DNA from: Amyloporia xantha
Lineage: Eukaryota; Basidiomycota; Agaricomycetes; Polyporales; Adustoporiaceae
Assembly: GCA_036971615.1 (NCBI GenBank)
Contig: JAYKKR010000011.1
Location: 1,178,001-1,242,000 of the forward strand
Length of the DNA: 64,000 nucleotides
Direction: 5' to 3'
The translations under genes and the position numbers were made by a program. The first letter of the stretch is position 1; each line of letters begins with the position of its first letter. Shown in pieces: positions 20,626 to 31,488 of the stretch. The notes beneath the pieces were generated by a model that ran no database searches, was not told the DNA's origin, and saw only the letters and a list, made by a program, of their open reading frames with translations.

Positions 20626-21853
20626 ACCACAAGGGCCGCTCAAACCGAACGAGATTCCGGAGCGCCCTTGGCAGGTTATTACCACCGATATGATTGTGGG
20701 TCTCCCTAAGTCCGATGGGTTCGATTCAATCCTGGTCACCGCAGATCGCTTCACCAAAATGGTGCACTTCTCAGCATGTCATGAGACTCTGACTGCTGAG
20801 GGTGCTGCGGAACTTTATATACGCGATGTCTTTTCACATCATGGGGCCCCGGCCAAGGTCATATCGGACCGAGGTCCCCAATTCGCGTCAAAGTATCTGC
20901 ATGCGATCTACAAAGGGATGAATATTGAACCAGCCATGTCGACTGCCTTTCACCCTCAGACAGACGGGCAGACCGAGCGGTGGAATCAGGAGATCGAGCA
21001 GTATCTTAGGGCTTATGTCAGCCATCGACAGGATGATTGGGCGAAGCAGTTACCTTTTGCTGAGTTTGCACTGAACAACCGAGTGCACTCTGCAACTGGT
21101 TATTCCCCTTTCTTCTTGAACCAGGCGTATAACCCCGATCTCCAAATCCGCTTGAACCCCATGTCGAAGGTGCCCGCTGCGGAAGATAGGTTGAAGTTGT
21201 TGCAGGAAGTACGGGACGACACACGCGCTGCGCTTGAGCTGTCTGCTGAGCGTATGAAAACGTACTACGATAGGCATGTGCAGGAGGCACCGGTGTTCGA
21301 ACCTGGTGACAAGGTGTGGCTGGATGCTCGTAATCTGAAGCTGAAACAGCCGAGCAAGAAGCTAAGTCCCAAACGCCTGGGTCCCTTTCCGGTCACACGG
21401 AAGATCGGTGATTTAGACTATGAACTGAAGTTGCCCAAGTCGGTGCCAGTTCATCCGGTCTTCCACGTCTCCTTGCTCAGCAAGCATGCGCGTAGCGAAA
21501 TCCCGGGTCGAGAACCAGATGAACCGCCACCTATTGAGGTCGAAGGCGAAGACGAGTACGAAGTTGAGCGAATCAAGGATTCACGTATATTCCGCCGCCA
21601 GCTTCAGTACCTTGTCAAATGGAAAGGATACGATGAGTCCCATACGTCTTGGGAACCAGCGCGTAACGTAGCAAACGCAAAGGAACTCATCGAGATCTTC
21701 CATCGTAGCCACCCTAGTGCGCCTCGTCGACTCAATGCCGCTATCTTTGCTGGCTTGCAGTTTCGTCCACTTCCTGAAGCAATGACTGAAGCACGTTGCC
21801 GTTCTGGTTGGGAGATGGGGAAAGGAAGCGCGCATGAGGTCATGCGGCGTTAG
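20625..21853 (+). CDS. Gypsy Pol part 2: integrase core and chromodomain
   Basis: Contains the integrase catalytic triad: Asp in 'WQVITTDMIVGLP', Asp in 'KVISDRGPQFAS', and Glu in 'DGQTERWNQEIEQY'. A GPY/F-type module follows ('PKRLGPFPVTRKIGDLDYEL') and then a C-terminal chromodomain ('FRRQLQYLVKWKGYDESHTSWEP'), which in chromoviruses targets integration to marked chromatin. The stop codon at 21851-21853 overlaps the polypurine tract. Confidence 0.9.
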
Positions 21854-21864
21854 GAGGGGGGTAC
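21852..21864 (+). other. Gypsy polypurine tract
   Basis: aggaggggggtac immediately precedes the 3' LTR and overlaps the pol stop codon. It is the expected primer for plus-strand synthesis. Confidence 0.75.
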
Positions 21865-22434
21865 TGTCACGAGTTGACATCGAGCGTTTCTTCCTTTCTA
21901 TATACGGACGATTTTCTCCTCTTACTCATCGTTATTTTCCCCTCTTATTCGAAACGGCCATTCTACTGTACACACAGCAAGCTCCCTGTTCATGGACTTA
22001 GACGCGTCGACCATTACAGGTCACATGTTCCCTTCCCACGGACTCCGTCCCGCCTTCCCTTTACGGACGTTTACTTAAGCACGATGCCAGCCGACCTCGG
22101 GCCCCGCCGGGCTCCGCTCACGACATCACTTATGACTCATAGCCTGCTTACTCAGGCTGCGCACAGACCACCTGCGCACGGACCATGTAGATAGCCTGCC
22201 CTGAACTCTTGTAGTATATAAGTAGCACGCCTCTGCCTGGGGACTTCAGTTTCGACCTCTTGTCCCTAGGTAAGCCAAGCTTGCCTGTACCTACTTACCT
22301 TTACTTACGTTTATTTATCTTGTCCCTAGCCTTAGACTTGAGCATAGCTCGTCATCGCTTCGATAAGACCTAGTCGAACGCCCTCGGCCGTTTAGGTTTG
22401 TTCTTCCCCTGTCGCTTGACTCTAAGTCGCGACA
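21865..22434 (+). repeat. Gypsy 3' LTR
   Basis: 570 bp; reads identical to the 5' LTR at 15571-16140. Confidence 0.92.
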
Positions 22435-22582
22435 ACCTGAGCCTGAAATTTATTTTGGCAACATGGCTAAGGCAGCCATTGTAGAGCTCAAACAAATTTA
22501 CGGTCTGACACCCTGACTGCACTGACTGCCCTGACAAGTGATCTGTCAGGGCCGTCAGGCCAATGTCGAAAGTTCTGATGTA

Positions 22583-22901
22583 AAGTAAATGAGGCTTCAG
22601 TTGCGGGGATAAAACGAGCAACTCGGTATTAGATACCTAAAGTAAATGACTATACAGTAGGTCAATACACAGGCTTTAGGTTACGAAATATCTGAGTACT
22701 CACGGCTTCAGTTGCGGGGATAAAACGAGCAACTGAAGCTTGTGTCTACGTGCGTATCGTATAAGAGTACGGTGAGTAATCGATGAGATGAAGATTTTAT
22801 GATAATTAATCGAGTCATGCATAGGTCAGGAACACGCGTCGGCGCGTCGATCGCGATAGCACGAGGCTATCGTCGGGCGTCGCAGCGCTTGGCCTTTAAC
22901 A
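22583..22901 (-). repeat. Copia 3' LTR, proximal 319 bp
   Basis: Identical by eye to 35722-36040. Inside it a 30-bp block gcttcagttgcggggataaa... occurs twice (22594 and 22705). The second copy ends so that gcttcagttgc and gcaactgaagc form an 11-bp stem. Confidence 0.88.
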
Positions 22902-22914
22902 CTCCCCCTCAAGC
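22902..22914 (-). other. Copia polypurine tract
   Basis: On the minus strand cttgagggggag lies between the pol stop codon (22909-22911, overlapping) and the start of the 3' LTR at 22901. This position and composition are usual for Copia elements. Confidence 0.8.
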
Positions 22915-22944
22915 CTGGCGAAGCCCCATCGAACCTGCAAACCT
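22909..22944 (-). pseudogene. Last codons of Copia Pol, separated from the rest by Plavaka
   Basis: Reading through the excised Plavaka junction (one copy of the 2-bp duplication) joins 'ALARRKVE' from the right side to 'RFAGSMGLRQA' and a stop on this side. That matches the usual Copia Pol ending. The fusion restores frame exactly, which supports the element ends. Confidence 0.8.
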
Positions 22945-23647
22945 CATCAGGAAAAAAGCTTTTGCGACATACGACCGTGCCAGTCGTAAGTCGCGCATGT
23001 AGCCTCTGTAGCTCCTTATGGTGGCTACAGCATGCTATGTAGTTCCTTGTTCCGCTGGCACACAGCTATCTACGTCCATCTAATTGCATAACATACCTTC
23101 TTATTTCTACATAGGAGTGGGAACTATTGACAGCTAATAATGAACAAACAAATATATTTGAGCACGAGATCAAAGCACAATTCGCTACTACAAAGGCTAT
23201 GCCATTTGCCTAACAGCTGGTACGTTTTGTACAATTCTAAGCGTACTAATGCTTCCACCCTAAGACCTCAGAGCAATGAGCCTTACTGTGTCCTCGTTCT
23301 GCTGGCTACTCCCCTAATGCATCCACCAGTCTCGGGCGAAGGTTTCATCCTCCTCAGGCTGCGAGGAAGGTATTGCGAAGCGACGTATCAATTTTCGCCC
23401 CGGCGTCCGCGGCTCACGCTGTTGCATTACATTGGACGTGCCGTCCAACTGTCTTGAACGCTGCAATCGATTAATTTGGGCTATGGGGAGTCAATGATCA
23501 GGCACCTACCGGCGGCGCACGGCGGATGAGTCGGCGGCGTGCTACTAATGTCTGGCTCTCCAGCTCGCGCGGTTCTGCCGCCGAGTCATTTATTATACTT
23601 GCAGGCGTCGTGCTCGCCAGAGGCCAATCCTTGGGTTCAGTGTTAGT

Positions 23648-24279
23648 TCATTTCAGACCCATTGTTGGCACACTTACCTGAGCGGGGGCGTGTGCTGCGG
23701 CCAGAGCAATGTTATCCTCCGGGTCGGACTCGGACTCTGTCTCTGAGTCGCTCTCGGCGCGAGGAGGGCCGTCATGCTCAGCTTGGGCGTGTGCTGCGGC
23801 CAGAGCAATGTTATCCTCCGGGTCGGACTCGGACTCTGTCTCTGAGTCGCTCTCGGTGCGAGGAGGGCCGTCATGCTCAGCTTGGACATGTTGACTCGTG
23901 CTGCGTGTGCTGGGCCCGAAGTGCGCAGTCGGCACCTCAATTGCACCGTCGCCGTGATGAGGGAGGCGTCGCGGGTGTTTCAAGGAGCTGCAGGGGCCTG
24001 GATCGCTAGAGCGACGTTTGCGCACCGTAGCTTGTATAGCGAGCGAGTGTCCATCAAGGCTGACAGGCTCGACTGCAGGCTGGATGGCCGTGGCAGGAGG
24101 GCTTGTCACCGTAGAATAGCTAATGGTTAGTGACTATCGCACCGGATTAAAGAGCTGGAAGACAGGGTATGCGGGCACTTTGCACATACCGCAGAGCCAG
24201 ATGAAGGCGGTTGGAGCATCAAGATAGTCAGCGGAGAATTCGCATGTATATGCACAGAGCGTGGGGAGTCATCGCTCAT
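23648..24279 (-). CDS. Possible accessory protein of Plavaka with duplicated acidic repeat
   Basis: Candidate two-exon gene starting at ATG 24279 ('MSDDSPRSVHIHANSPL'), with a donor near 24189 and a second exon ending at 23648. The second exon contains two tandem copies of a module with 'SDSETESESDPEDNIALAA', encoded by a 102-bp DNA tandem duplication (about 23686-23884). The splice acceptor is not clear. No known domain is visible; a nuclear acidic tail is one reading. Confidence 0.35.
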
Positions 24280-25192
24280 GGTGGAAGACGACAACCAGGA
24301 CGGCCCACGTGCAAGACGCGCTGGCAAGAAGCGCAGAGGGTCGTGCTGGCATCGATGTTGACGCCCTCTCCAGAACTCAACATGGCCACCGACACGTCGC
24401 GGCGACCACAATATTCTGCCAGAGCCATCAACGCTGACATCGATTCGTTCTCCAGCCATTCGCGTGAACACCGACATCGATGTGTTCTCGAGGCGTCAAC
24501 ACCGACATCGACGCCCTCTGACCTGAATGCCCACTTACACTCTGACCGATTTTCGCGGCACCCACATGCTACTTGGTCTACTTGCGCAAGTCCATCGTGG
24601 AGACGACGGCCATATGGTCCGAGTCTTTATGCAGTCGCTTGACTGGTACAGGGAGCTCTGAGGCCGAGCCCAAGGGTGCGTCCATCGATTATATTCTCGT
24701 CATACACTATCTACTCACGCCTGTACCTCTGGCTACAGTCTCTCAATATGGACAGCGATGGCATGATGGGCGCTGACCAGATAGCTGTCAGGCTCTCTCG
24801 CACTCTCCCATGCCGTTATGCTACCGCCGAGGGACTCTCAGCGAAGTCGACACTACTCTCCTCGCGTACGTTTGTGTATTTAGAATTGATTGCGGTGCTC
24901 CTGATCGCCTCCGCCACGATCCGCCTGACACTAACAAAGGTAACGAATGTGAATGTCTACGCTACAATCACATGAGGCAGAAATTTCGAATGCGCCTGAC
25001 CTCCACCCATCAGTCCCTCCAACGTTCGCAGCCAAGTCCGTCGGGGCCCGGACGATCACATGAGGTTCCAGCCTCGGCGTGCGGTACGTGCGAACGTGGG
25101 TGTCGACGGGGCCTTCTGCGCGCGGCTGAGCTGAACGAAGCTGCGTGTGGGCCCTTCCATCATGAATCATTCATCTGGCGTGGAAGCCGAAG

Positions 25193-28100
25193 TTACCCAT
25201 TCTGCTCTACCAGGTAGCGAAACAGCACGAAGTCGTGGTGGCGAAGGTATGCATTGACGAAGAACTTGGGTGCTTTCTCTAGCACTGTCTCTGATGACCA
25301 TGTGCGATCAGCACTAGACCCCCACTGGGGTATTAGGTGGCAGCTCCGCACAATGTGGGCCACAGGGATTACAGACACGTGTTGCCGGTGTTGCCGAGTC
25401 GAGCGCGACACCACATACATCCCAGTAGTGGTGTCGAGGCTGTGAAAAGGCGTAAACCATTCCACATATGCAAGCGGCTCCGGGGATAGAGACATAGCAA
25501 CTCTTAGAGCGTCAGGTAGGCGAAAAATGACTCGAACTTGAGCCACTCGCAGATCTACCGTGATGTGTGGTCAGTCAGCGGGATGAGAAGATGCATATGA
25601 ATGTGGCACGCACTGTGGAGGGGATGCGATGTGGGCAGGTTACGACTGCACGTGTCCTTCACGAGAACAGTAGCAAATCGAGCAGGTTTGGCTGTCTGCA
25701 GGCCTTTGGCGGGCTTGCTAGGTTTGGCATGGATCGTATCTGTCAATGTTTTGCAGCTCACTTGCTGCACTGACGGCAACCGCAACTTGAACTGGCTGTA
25801 GACTGGAAGACGGGTCATGTCGGTGATGGGCATGGACACTATGTGATTCCCAGGGTGTCTTGCATCGTCTGCTGTCAGCCCGCGCAAGTAGTCCTGGACA
25901 CATCGCAGGAATTCAGTCGCCCGAAAGGTCTCTGTAAGAACAGTGACAGGTGTATTCGGAAATGCAGGAGTCTTTGCGAGGGAATAGCCGGGGGCTGAGG
26001 GGAGCTCATCCTCTTCTCCCTTGTCAGTTTCGGCGTCGTCCTGCGGAGCAACTTCATCTGTGGTGCTGTCATCATCCGAGTCACTTGCGTTCCCTGTCTC
26101 TTCCTCTCTGTGTCGCTTGTCATTTTGCCGCGCTTTAACCCACATCTGATAGGATTCAAATCGGAACGCGGCTTCCTGACGGTCAAGCCAGTTACACATT
26201 TGTTGGGTGTAGCTAGGATGCTTGTTGCTGGCACCATAGGCAACCTTCGCAAAGTCGATATGGAGGCGTTCGGGGCCCTCGGTGCTGTACCCATCAGCGG
26301 TCCCGAGCATCTCGATCGATAGCCGGTAATGTTCAGTGGAATGGGCCTTCGGGAAGTTAAAATCTTCACGGATACCGGCTTCCACAAATACGTGCTTATG
26401 CTGATGAAAGGCAGCCCACGCCGCTTGCAGATTGTCAAGTGAATCGGAAGTATGAGTCTCGAAATGCGCATAGTATATGAAATCTAGAATGGCGCGCACG
26501 GCGCGAACCACTCGGGCTTCAGCAGTGCCCGCAATGACGCCGAGAAACACCTTCTCCATATTCTTGTACTCTGTGCCAGTCCACTGGGTGATGAGCGATA
26601 TGCCCTTCTTGAAATGCCGAAGCTCTGGGTGTCTGCTCATCGCCCGAAACCGTCGATCAATCTCTGAGGCACCGCCTTCTGCGCAGGACGTGGACCAGCT
26701 GACCAGATGATCTTTGAAAACACCCTTGTGGAGCTGATGCAAGATATCGGGTGTGATACAGCTGAAGATATCACAGTGCGGCAACTCCATCCAAAATGGC
26801 ATAACACGGCGTAATCCCCACTGATCGAATTCCGGTAGTTTGTTGCCCTTTGAAGCCTCCCGGAGAACTTCGGCGACAGCGGGCTGACTCTTCAATACTG
26901 AATTGACAGGTTCTCCACGTTCGTCTGGTTGCACGGGACACTTAGGGCAGAAGTTCTCCTGACAGCATGCAACAAGACACTGCTCGGGGTGATCGGCAAT
27001 GTAGGCAGCCAGGATAGGATATACACGGCGAATGAACCCGTCGGCACAGACCATGTCGACACCTGATTTCCCCGCTTCGACCAAAGGTGCGAGGATGGAT
27101 TTCATGCATTCATGGAAGAGGCGGTAGCCCTCAATCTGACGTCTGTTCTTTGAGAAGCACTCTAGCTTGGATACCGGGATGTACCCAATGAGGATAAATG
27201 CGTGGGACGAAGGTTTGCGGCGTGTTGATTTGTCAATATTGCCAATGCTCAAATAGACAGGCCACGCGGACTTGTCACCGCTAAAACGGGACAAGCTGGT
27301 CTTGTCAGAGGCCAGGATGACAGGCGCGACCGTTGCCCCGGGGGGTAGAAGTTTCTGATTGATCTATGACTGCGTGAAGAATGACAATAACAGCGAGCAC
27401 GCACCTGAATCATCGACCACCATTCCGCTGTCCACATGTTATGTATCACCCTCCTCTGGCCCATGGCGTCGGCATACACTCGCTCGGGTGCGTAGTGAAT
27501 AACATCCCGAAAAAATGGATTCCCGATGAGTTCTTGGATGACCTCGACAGGATTGCGGCGCCATACTTCCAGACGCTCGGTGCGCGGCTCTCCATTTTCG
27601 TCCACCTCGTCGCCAACAGCATCCAAAAACTCGCATTTCCAACCCGCGCCACGAGGTAACTGGTCGACCTTCTTGAAGAAGTAGTACTTGTTCTTGAATG
27701 ACAATGCTGAGCGTGTCCGTGTCTGCCGGCAGAGTGGATAGATCAGCCACTGTCAATCAAACACGTCTGTCATCGGCACGCACAATTTCCAGATGTAGAT
27801 ATTCATCAATGGCCTTTTGCGTCAAACCACTGGTGAGCAGCCAGTGTGCTAATCGCCACTTCTCTTCAGAATCGAATGGGTGCCATTGGCTCGTGCCTGC
27901 CTCTGCTTTTGCCTTGAAGATGCTCTCAAAGAGAGTTTCCCCTTGGCCGTAGGTCTGGCCTGCACCCGGAAAGTCCTCGATCCAGGGGCGTCTTGGCAAC
28001 CCCCCGGCATCCTCGTCTTCAACGTCCTCCACCCGTGCTCTCTTGGACTGGGGCTCAGATTGTTCGGGTACGTCCTGCTCCTCGGGTAACATCTCTGGCA

Positions 28101-28461
28101 TGGAGGCGACGCCAGAGCCTTGTAGTCGTGGGGGATCAGCGTCCTGTCCCATATCGTCCTCTTGCTCATGAGAAGACAAATCCTCGAGTCCAGCTGGCCC
28201 GACGTCTGCAGCCTGCTCGGGCACACCATCATTGGTCCCATCGCAATTGAAGGGATAACGTCGTTTTAGGCTCGCTTGAAAGGCCCGTTGACAGGACTCC
28301 TTTTGGGTGATATGGGAGCGCACCCCAGCCGCACTCTTCTTGACTTCGTAGCAGAATGGGCAGGTGCGTGGGTCATCCATATCGTGAGCTTCGAGTGAAG
28401 TAGCCTGATTTAAAATATGACCAGAAGGGGTTTCCTGCACAGACTTAAGCCCAGCGGACAC
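25193..28461 (-). CDS. Plavaka transposase
   Basis: Multi-exon gene. The N-terminal exon (27765-28461) has a zinc finger, '[18 protein letters not shown]' followed by a Cys, and an acidic linker. A 58-bp intron (27707-27764) leads to '[19 protein letters not shown]' and '[20 protein letters not shown]'. An intron at 27355-27404 leads to the core: '[20 protein letters not shown]' with the first catalytic Asp, 'CPKCPV', '[20 protein letters not shown]' and '[18 protein letters not shown]'. The conserved end '[14 protein letters not shown]', '[10 protein letters not shown]' and '[12 protein letters not shown]' lies at 25193-25546. The join between 25546 and about 25650 needs an intron or a frameshift that I could not fix. 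The protein would cut and paste the element. Confidence 0.8.
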
Positions 28462-28629
28462 AATGAGGTCCGTGCGCCACTGTGACTATCTATCGGCAAT
28501 TCCCTGCTCACTCATTTTCAGACTTGGCAATTTTCAGGTGTGACTCACCCCCCGCTGGCGTGGACGCCTCAGTCTTCCTGCCCACAAAGAGTAGTACTTC
28601 GTGTTGCTAATACATCGCAGCCCGGCCCA

Positions 28630-31187
28630 ATGGCCCCGTCAACAAGGAGACACAGGCTCCCTGAATCCTCATCCGAGGATCATGGTGACTCACCTGACGA
28701 AGCCCCATTGGCGACACTGCGGGCCACTCGTGCACGTAAACCATCGACCAAACAGGCAGAGCTAGGTAATCTTTATCTTGATATCAATAAATAACACTGA
28801 CTGGCATTGGCCCGACTGCCGCAGATAAAGACCAAACAGCGAGTCTGCAACGAAAAATCGAACGCCTGCAGCGAGAGAACACACGGCTGAAGAAAAGCAC
28901 CCCGCACACGTCTGGTGGTTATGTTCACTTTGTCATCCCATGAGTTTATTTTTCACCCACTGAATGCGGGCGTTACTCGCAGCTCCCCCGAACTCACTTG
29001 CAAGAGAGGCAATTCCAGTTGATGAAGAAGATTTCGATCGCATAGCCCCTGAGAGTGAAGAGGACGACATGGATGAAAGTGGGAATCACAGATTCCAATC
29101 TGCCGTGAGCTATGTCATATTTCAGCATTAGTGATTGCAATTCATTGTCATTCATTGTTCATATCATAGTTTACATCAGGAGGGGTAGTGTCCGCATCTA
29201 AGACCCCCTCAGCCTCTGCTCCCAAACACCTGCGTCGCTATGGGGATCCGCCTTCCCGCCATGACGTGAACACAATGACACCGACTACGCCAGAGCCAGT
29301 GGGCCATCGTCCAACTGCTGCAGCCATGAATGAGCAGGACTGTGCCTTTCGAGAAGAAATCCCTCGAGAACGCTCACACAGAGCTGCCAATGGTCAGATT
29401 CTCGCTCGCTGTCATTGAAGACAGTGCCGCTAATCTTTGAACCTGGTTTACTTAATCTATCCAGAGCACCTTGATGCCCCTGCACGCTATGCGAGGTAAG
29501 TGCACGCACCCCACGCAGGACCCTCATGGTAGATATGTCTCTCATGAATCCTGCAGTACCCCACCGGGCCGTGGAATCATGGGCATGGCCACTCCTGCAC
29601 AATCCAATCGCTCTCGCCGGACAAGGTATTCTCTGTCCTTCCTACCGCTGCTCGGCTGCGACTACTCATAGATAACATTGAATAGTGTTTCCTCTTCCCC
29701 CGAGCGTCTGCAAACAGTTGCCCCGCATGCACAGGCATCTCCACAGCATGACTATGAATCACCATCACCGAGGCCCTCATATACTTCTCGCCGTGTCACG
29801 ACTGGCTCCTTCACCCCCAGCACGCGTAGCTCAGAATCAGGAACAGTGAGATCAGATGTAAGATTCCCTCATCCCGTCACAATCCTCTCTTCGCTAGTAA
29901 CTCGATTACCATTTTAGACCCGCGCACCACTGCCACATCGACCCGCTGGACATGCCGTGACTTCAGCTACTGGTAATGCAAATTCCCGAGGTGGACAATC
30001 AGGGACCGCTGGACACAAACGCAGTCGTCCGGCACGGTCCCCCTCACATGAACACGAAGCAAATCCTGAGCCGCCTTTACCGCAAAAGGCTCCATTCCGC
30101 CATGGCCTACCACCGCCGCCCGGCAGCAAAATTGTGGCTTCAACTTACGAGCCACATGTCAAGAAAATGATATTGAATGCGTGCTATGACTTCCAATGCC
30201 GTATTTGTACTATTGACCCTTTTCCGGGCCTCGAGGTACAGGTGCGATGGGCCCAAGAAAGCTGGCAAGCGGAATGCACAAGGGCTGGATCACTATACGA
30301 ACTGAGCGATGCAATCCTTGGCTTGGTGAGGCAATATTACCACCTCGAAACTCATGCGCTGACATCAGCTGGCTGACAATGTCAATTTACCTGTCATTCT
30401 AGATCACAGATCGCACTTCAAATGGCCGCCGGCTCGCACTGAATGCCATGCACGATGCGATCGCGAGCACATACGGCTTCTCCACAGATGAGAACAAACA
30501 CGCGCACAAGCACAATTACCTTCTGGCAATGAAACTGCTGGAAGAAGGACGATTTCATTACAAGGTGTCGAAACTTCCGCATCTTACTCTCATTAAAACG
30601 CGAACGCTGATAAGTACTCAGGACCCTGACAACTGGCAAGGTTTCAGTCAAAACAAGCTGATCGCGCTGACGATCAAAAAGGCCTGGTTCAGCAAGAAAG
30701 ACGCCGTTGGGGTGCTATATCCTGACCGCTTTCGCCCAATTTCTGCTGTGACTTTAGCCCTGATCCACACAACGGTGAATGAACAAACTACACTAAGCAA
30801 ATGCGAGCTAACTGACATGATAGATCCACCATTGCATCGAGCAATATGGTGCTGAGAGACAGGCCGATGCCGAATTTTCGGCGGAGGGATACAAAGATAT
30901 ATACAAGACTTATCTGGCGAAAGTACAAGAATGGTATGCAATCAATCCAATCGTCGTCGAGGGCATTTGCAAGAAAATGCATGATCGCGCACGGTATGTG
31001 CCACCCCTCGGCCGTTCTTGCATTGATACATTTCAAACCATATGCTTGTAGATGTGCTGCAGGAGCTGAAGATTTGAGCAAAAGCCGTCCAGACGGACTT
31101 TCGGCAGAAGCACGAGCAAAAGCGGCGGCGGAGCTTGCAGGGCGTACTGGGGAGACAGACAGTGAGGATGCTGCTGACGAGGATTAA
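28630..31187 (+). CDS. DUF6532-type protein carried by Plavaka
   Basis: Multi-exon gene divergent from the transposase. Early exons encode a basic, Ser/Pro-rich region and a short coiled coil ('SLQRKIERLQRENTRLKK', near 28830-28905). The conserved domain spans roughly 30130-31000 in several exons: 'MILNACYDFQCRI', 'WAQESWQAECT', 'NGRRLALNAMHDAIAS', 'LLEEGRFHYK|DPDNWQGF' (intron about 30564-30621), 'GVLYPDRFRPI', and 'YKDIYKTYLAKVQEWYA'. I assign this to DUF6532, a domain frequent in Agaricomycetes next to transposons. It ends with an acidic tail. Function unknown; co-mobility suggests a role for the element. Exon borders in the first half are uncertain. Confidence 0.7.
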
Positions 31188-31488
31188 TATATTGTAATTC
31201 AATCCAATATAGACTGCAGTTCGAAATTTTCGACGAAACATTTTGCCTGCTGTGTACTATCCCGTGGGGTTCTAACGAAGCGAATGAGAGAATATGGAAG
31301 CCATAGGACGCTGTAGTGACAAAAATACAGGGCTAAGGAGGGCTATGTGTGATGCTTGGGAAGCTATGTACAACTACCGGTTGGTGCGCCACAGCTATGG
31401 CCCCTAAGTAAAGGGTACCCTTGCGATGGTGCTACGGTAGCTACGTAATCTATGTGGGTCGAGGTGGCTTCGTATTTTTTTCCTGATG

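Larger units (their letters stand above)
15571..22434 (+). mobile_element. Gypsy chromovirus, Tf1/sushi type, near-complete
   Basis: LTRs of 570 bp (tgtcacg...cgcgaca) at both ends, flanked by the 5-bp duplication acctg (15566-15570, 22435-22439). Internal order: self-primer binding site, gag, protease, RT, RNase H, integrase, chromodomain, polypurine tract. The LTRs show no difference by eye, so insertion is recent. Three single-nucleotide shifts in pol between RNase H and the integrase core mean this copy, as sequenced, is not autonomous. Confidence 0.92.
15456..22580. mobile_element. TA-target short TIR element (MITE-like), interrupted by Gypsy
   Basis: Its two halves are 15456-15570 and 22440-22580, about 255 bp in total. 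The ends form inverted repeats: catcagtactttcgacattg on the left matches the reverse complement of the right end with one mismatch over about 27 bp, followed by ccctgac repeats. The Copia LTR sequence is duplicated only at TA (15454-15455 and 22581-22582), as for Tc1/mariner-type insertion. No transposase is present, so it is non-autonomous. Confidence 0.7.
22945..31488 (-). mobile_element. Plavaka (CACTA-related) DNA transposon, 8.5 kb
   Basis: Bounded by 13-bp terminal inverted repeats catcaggaaaaaa (22945-22957) and ttttttcctgatg (31476-31488) and a 2-bp duplication ct (22943-22944, 31489-31490). gtagc-type motifs recur just inside both ends. It carries a multi-exon transposase on the minus strand, a divergent DUF6532 gene on the plus strand, and an acidic low-complexity ORF near its left end. 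The content, TIR and short TSD fit the Plavaka group known from basidiomycetes. Confidence 0.83.

Noticed and set aside
15430..22901. Solo Copia LTR unrelated to the element at 31-36 kb
   Set aside because: The polypurine tract, last pol codons and the matching ttgta duplications at 15425 and 36041 show it is the 3' LTR of the same integration.
22945..31488. Assignment of the 8.5-kb transposon to the KDZ (Kyakuja/Dileera/Zisupton) class
   Set aside because: The 2-bp target duplication, CATCAGG ends, conserved C-terminal motif and DUF6532 partner fit Plavaka/CACTA better; KDZ elements have longer duplications.
31404..31488. Last 28 codons of the Copia ORF as its real C-terminus
   Set aside because: They lie inside the Plavaka terminal region; the genuine C-terminus is at 22909-22944.
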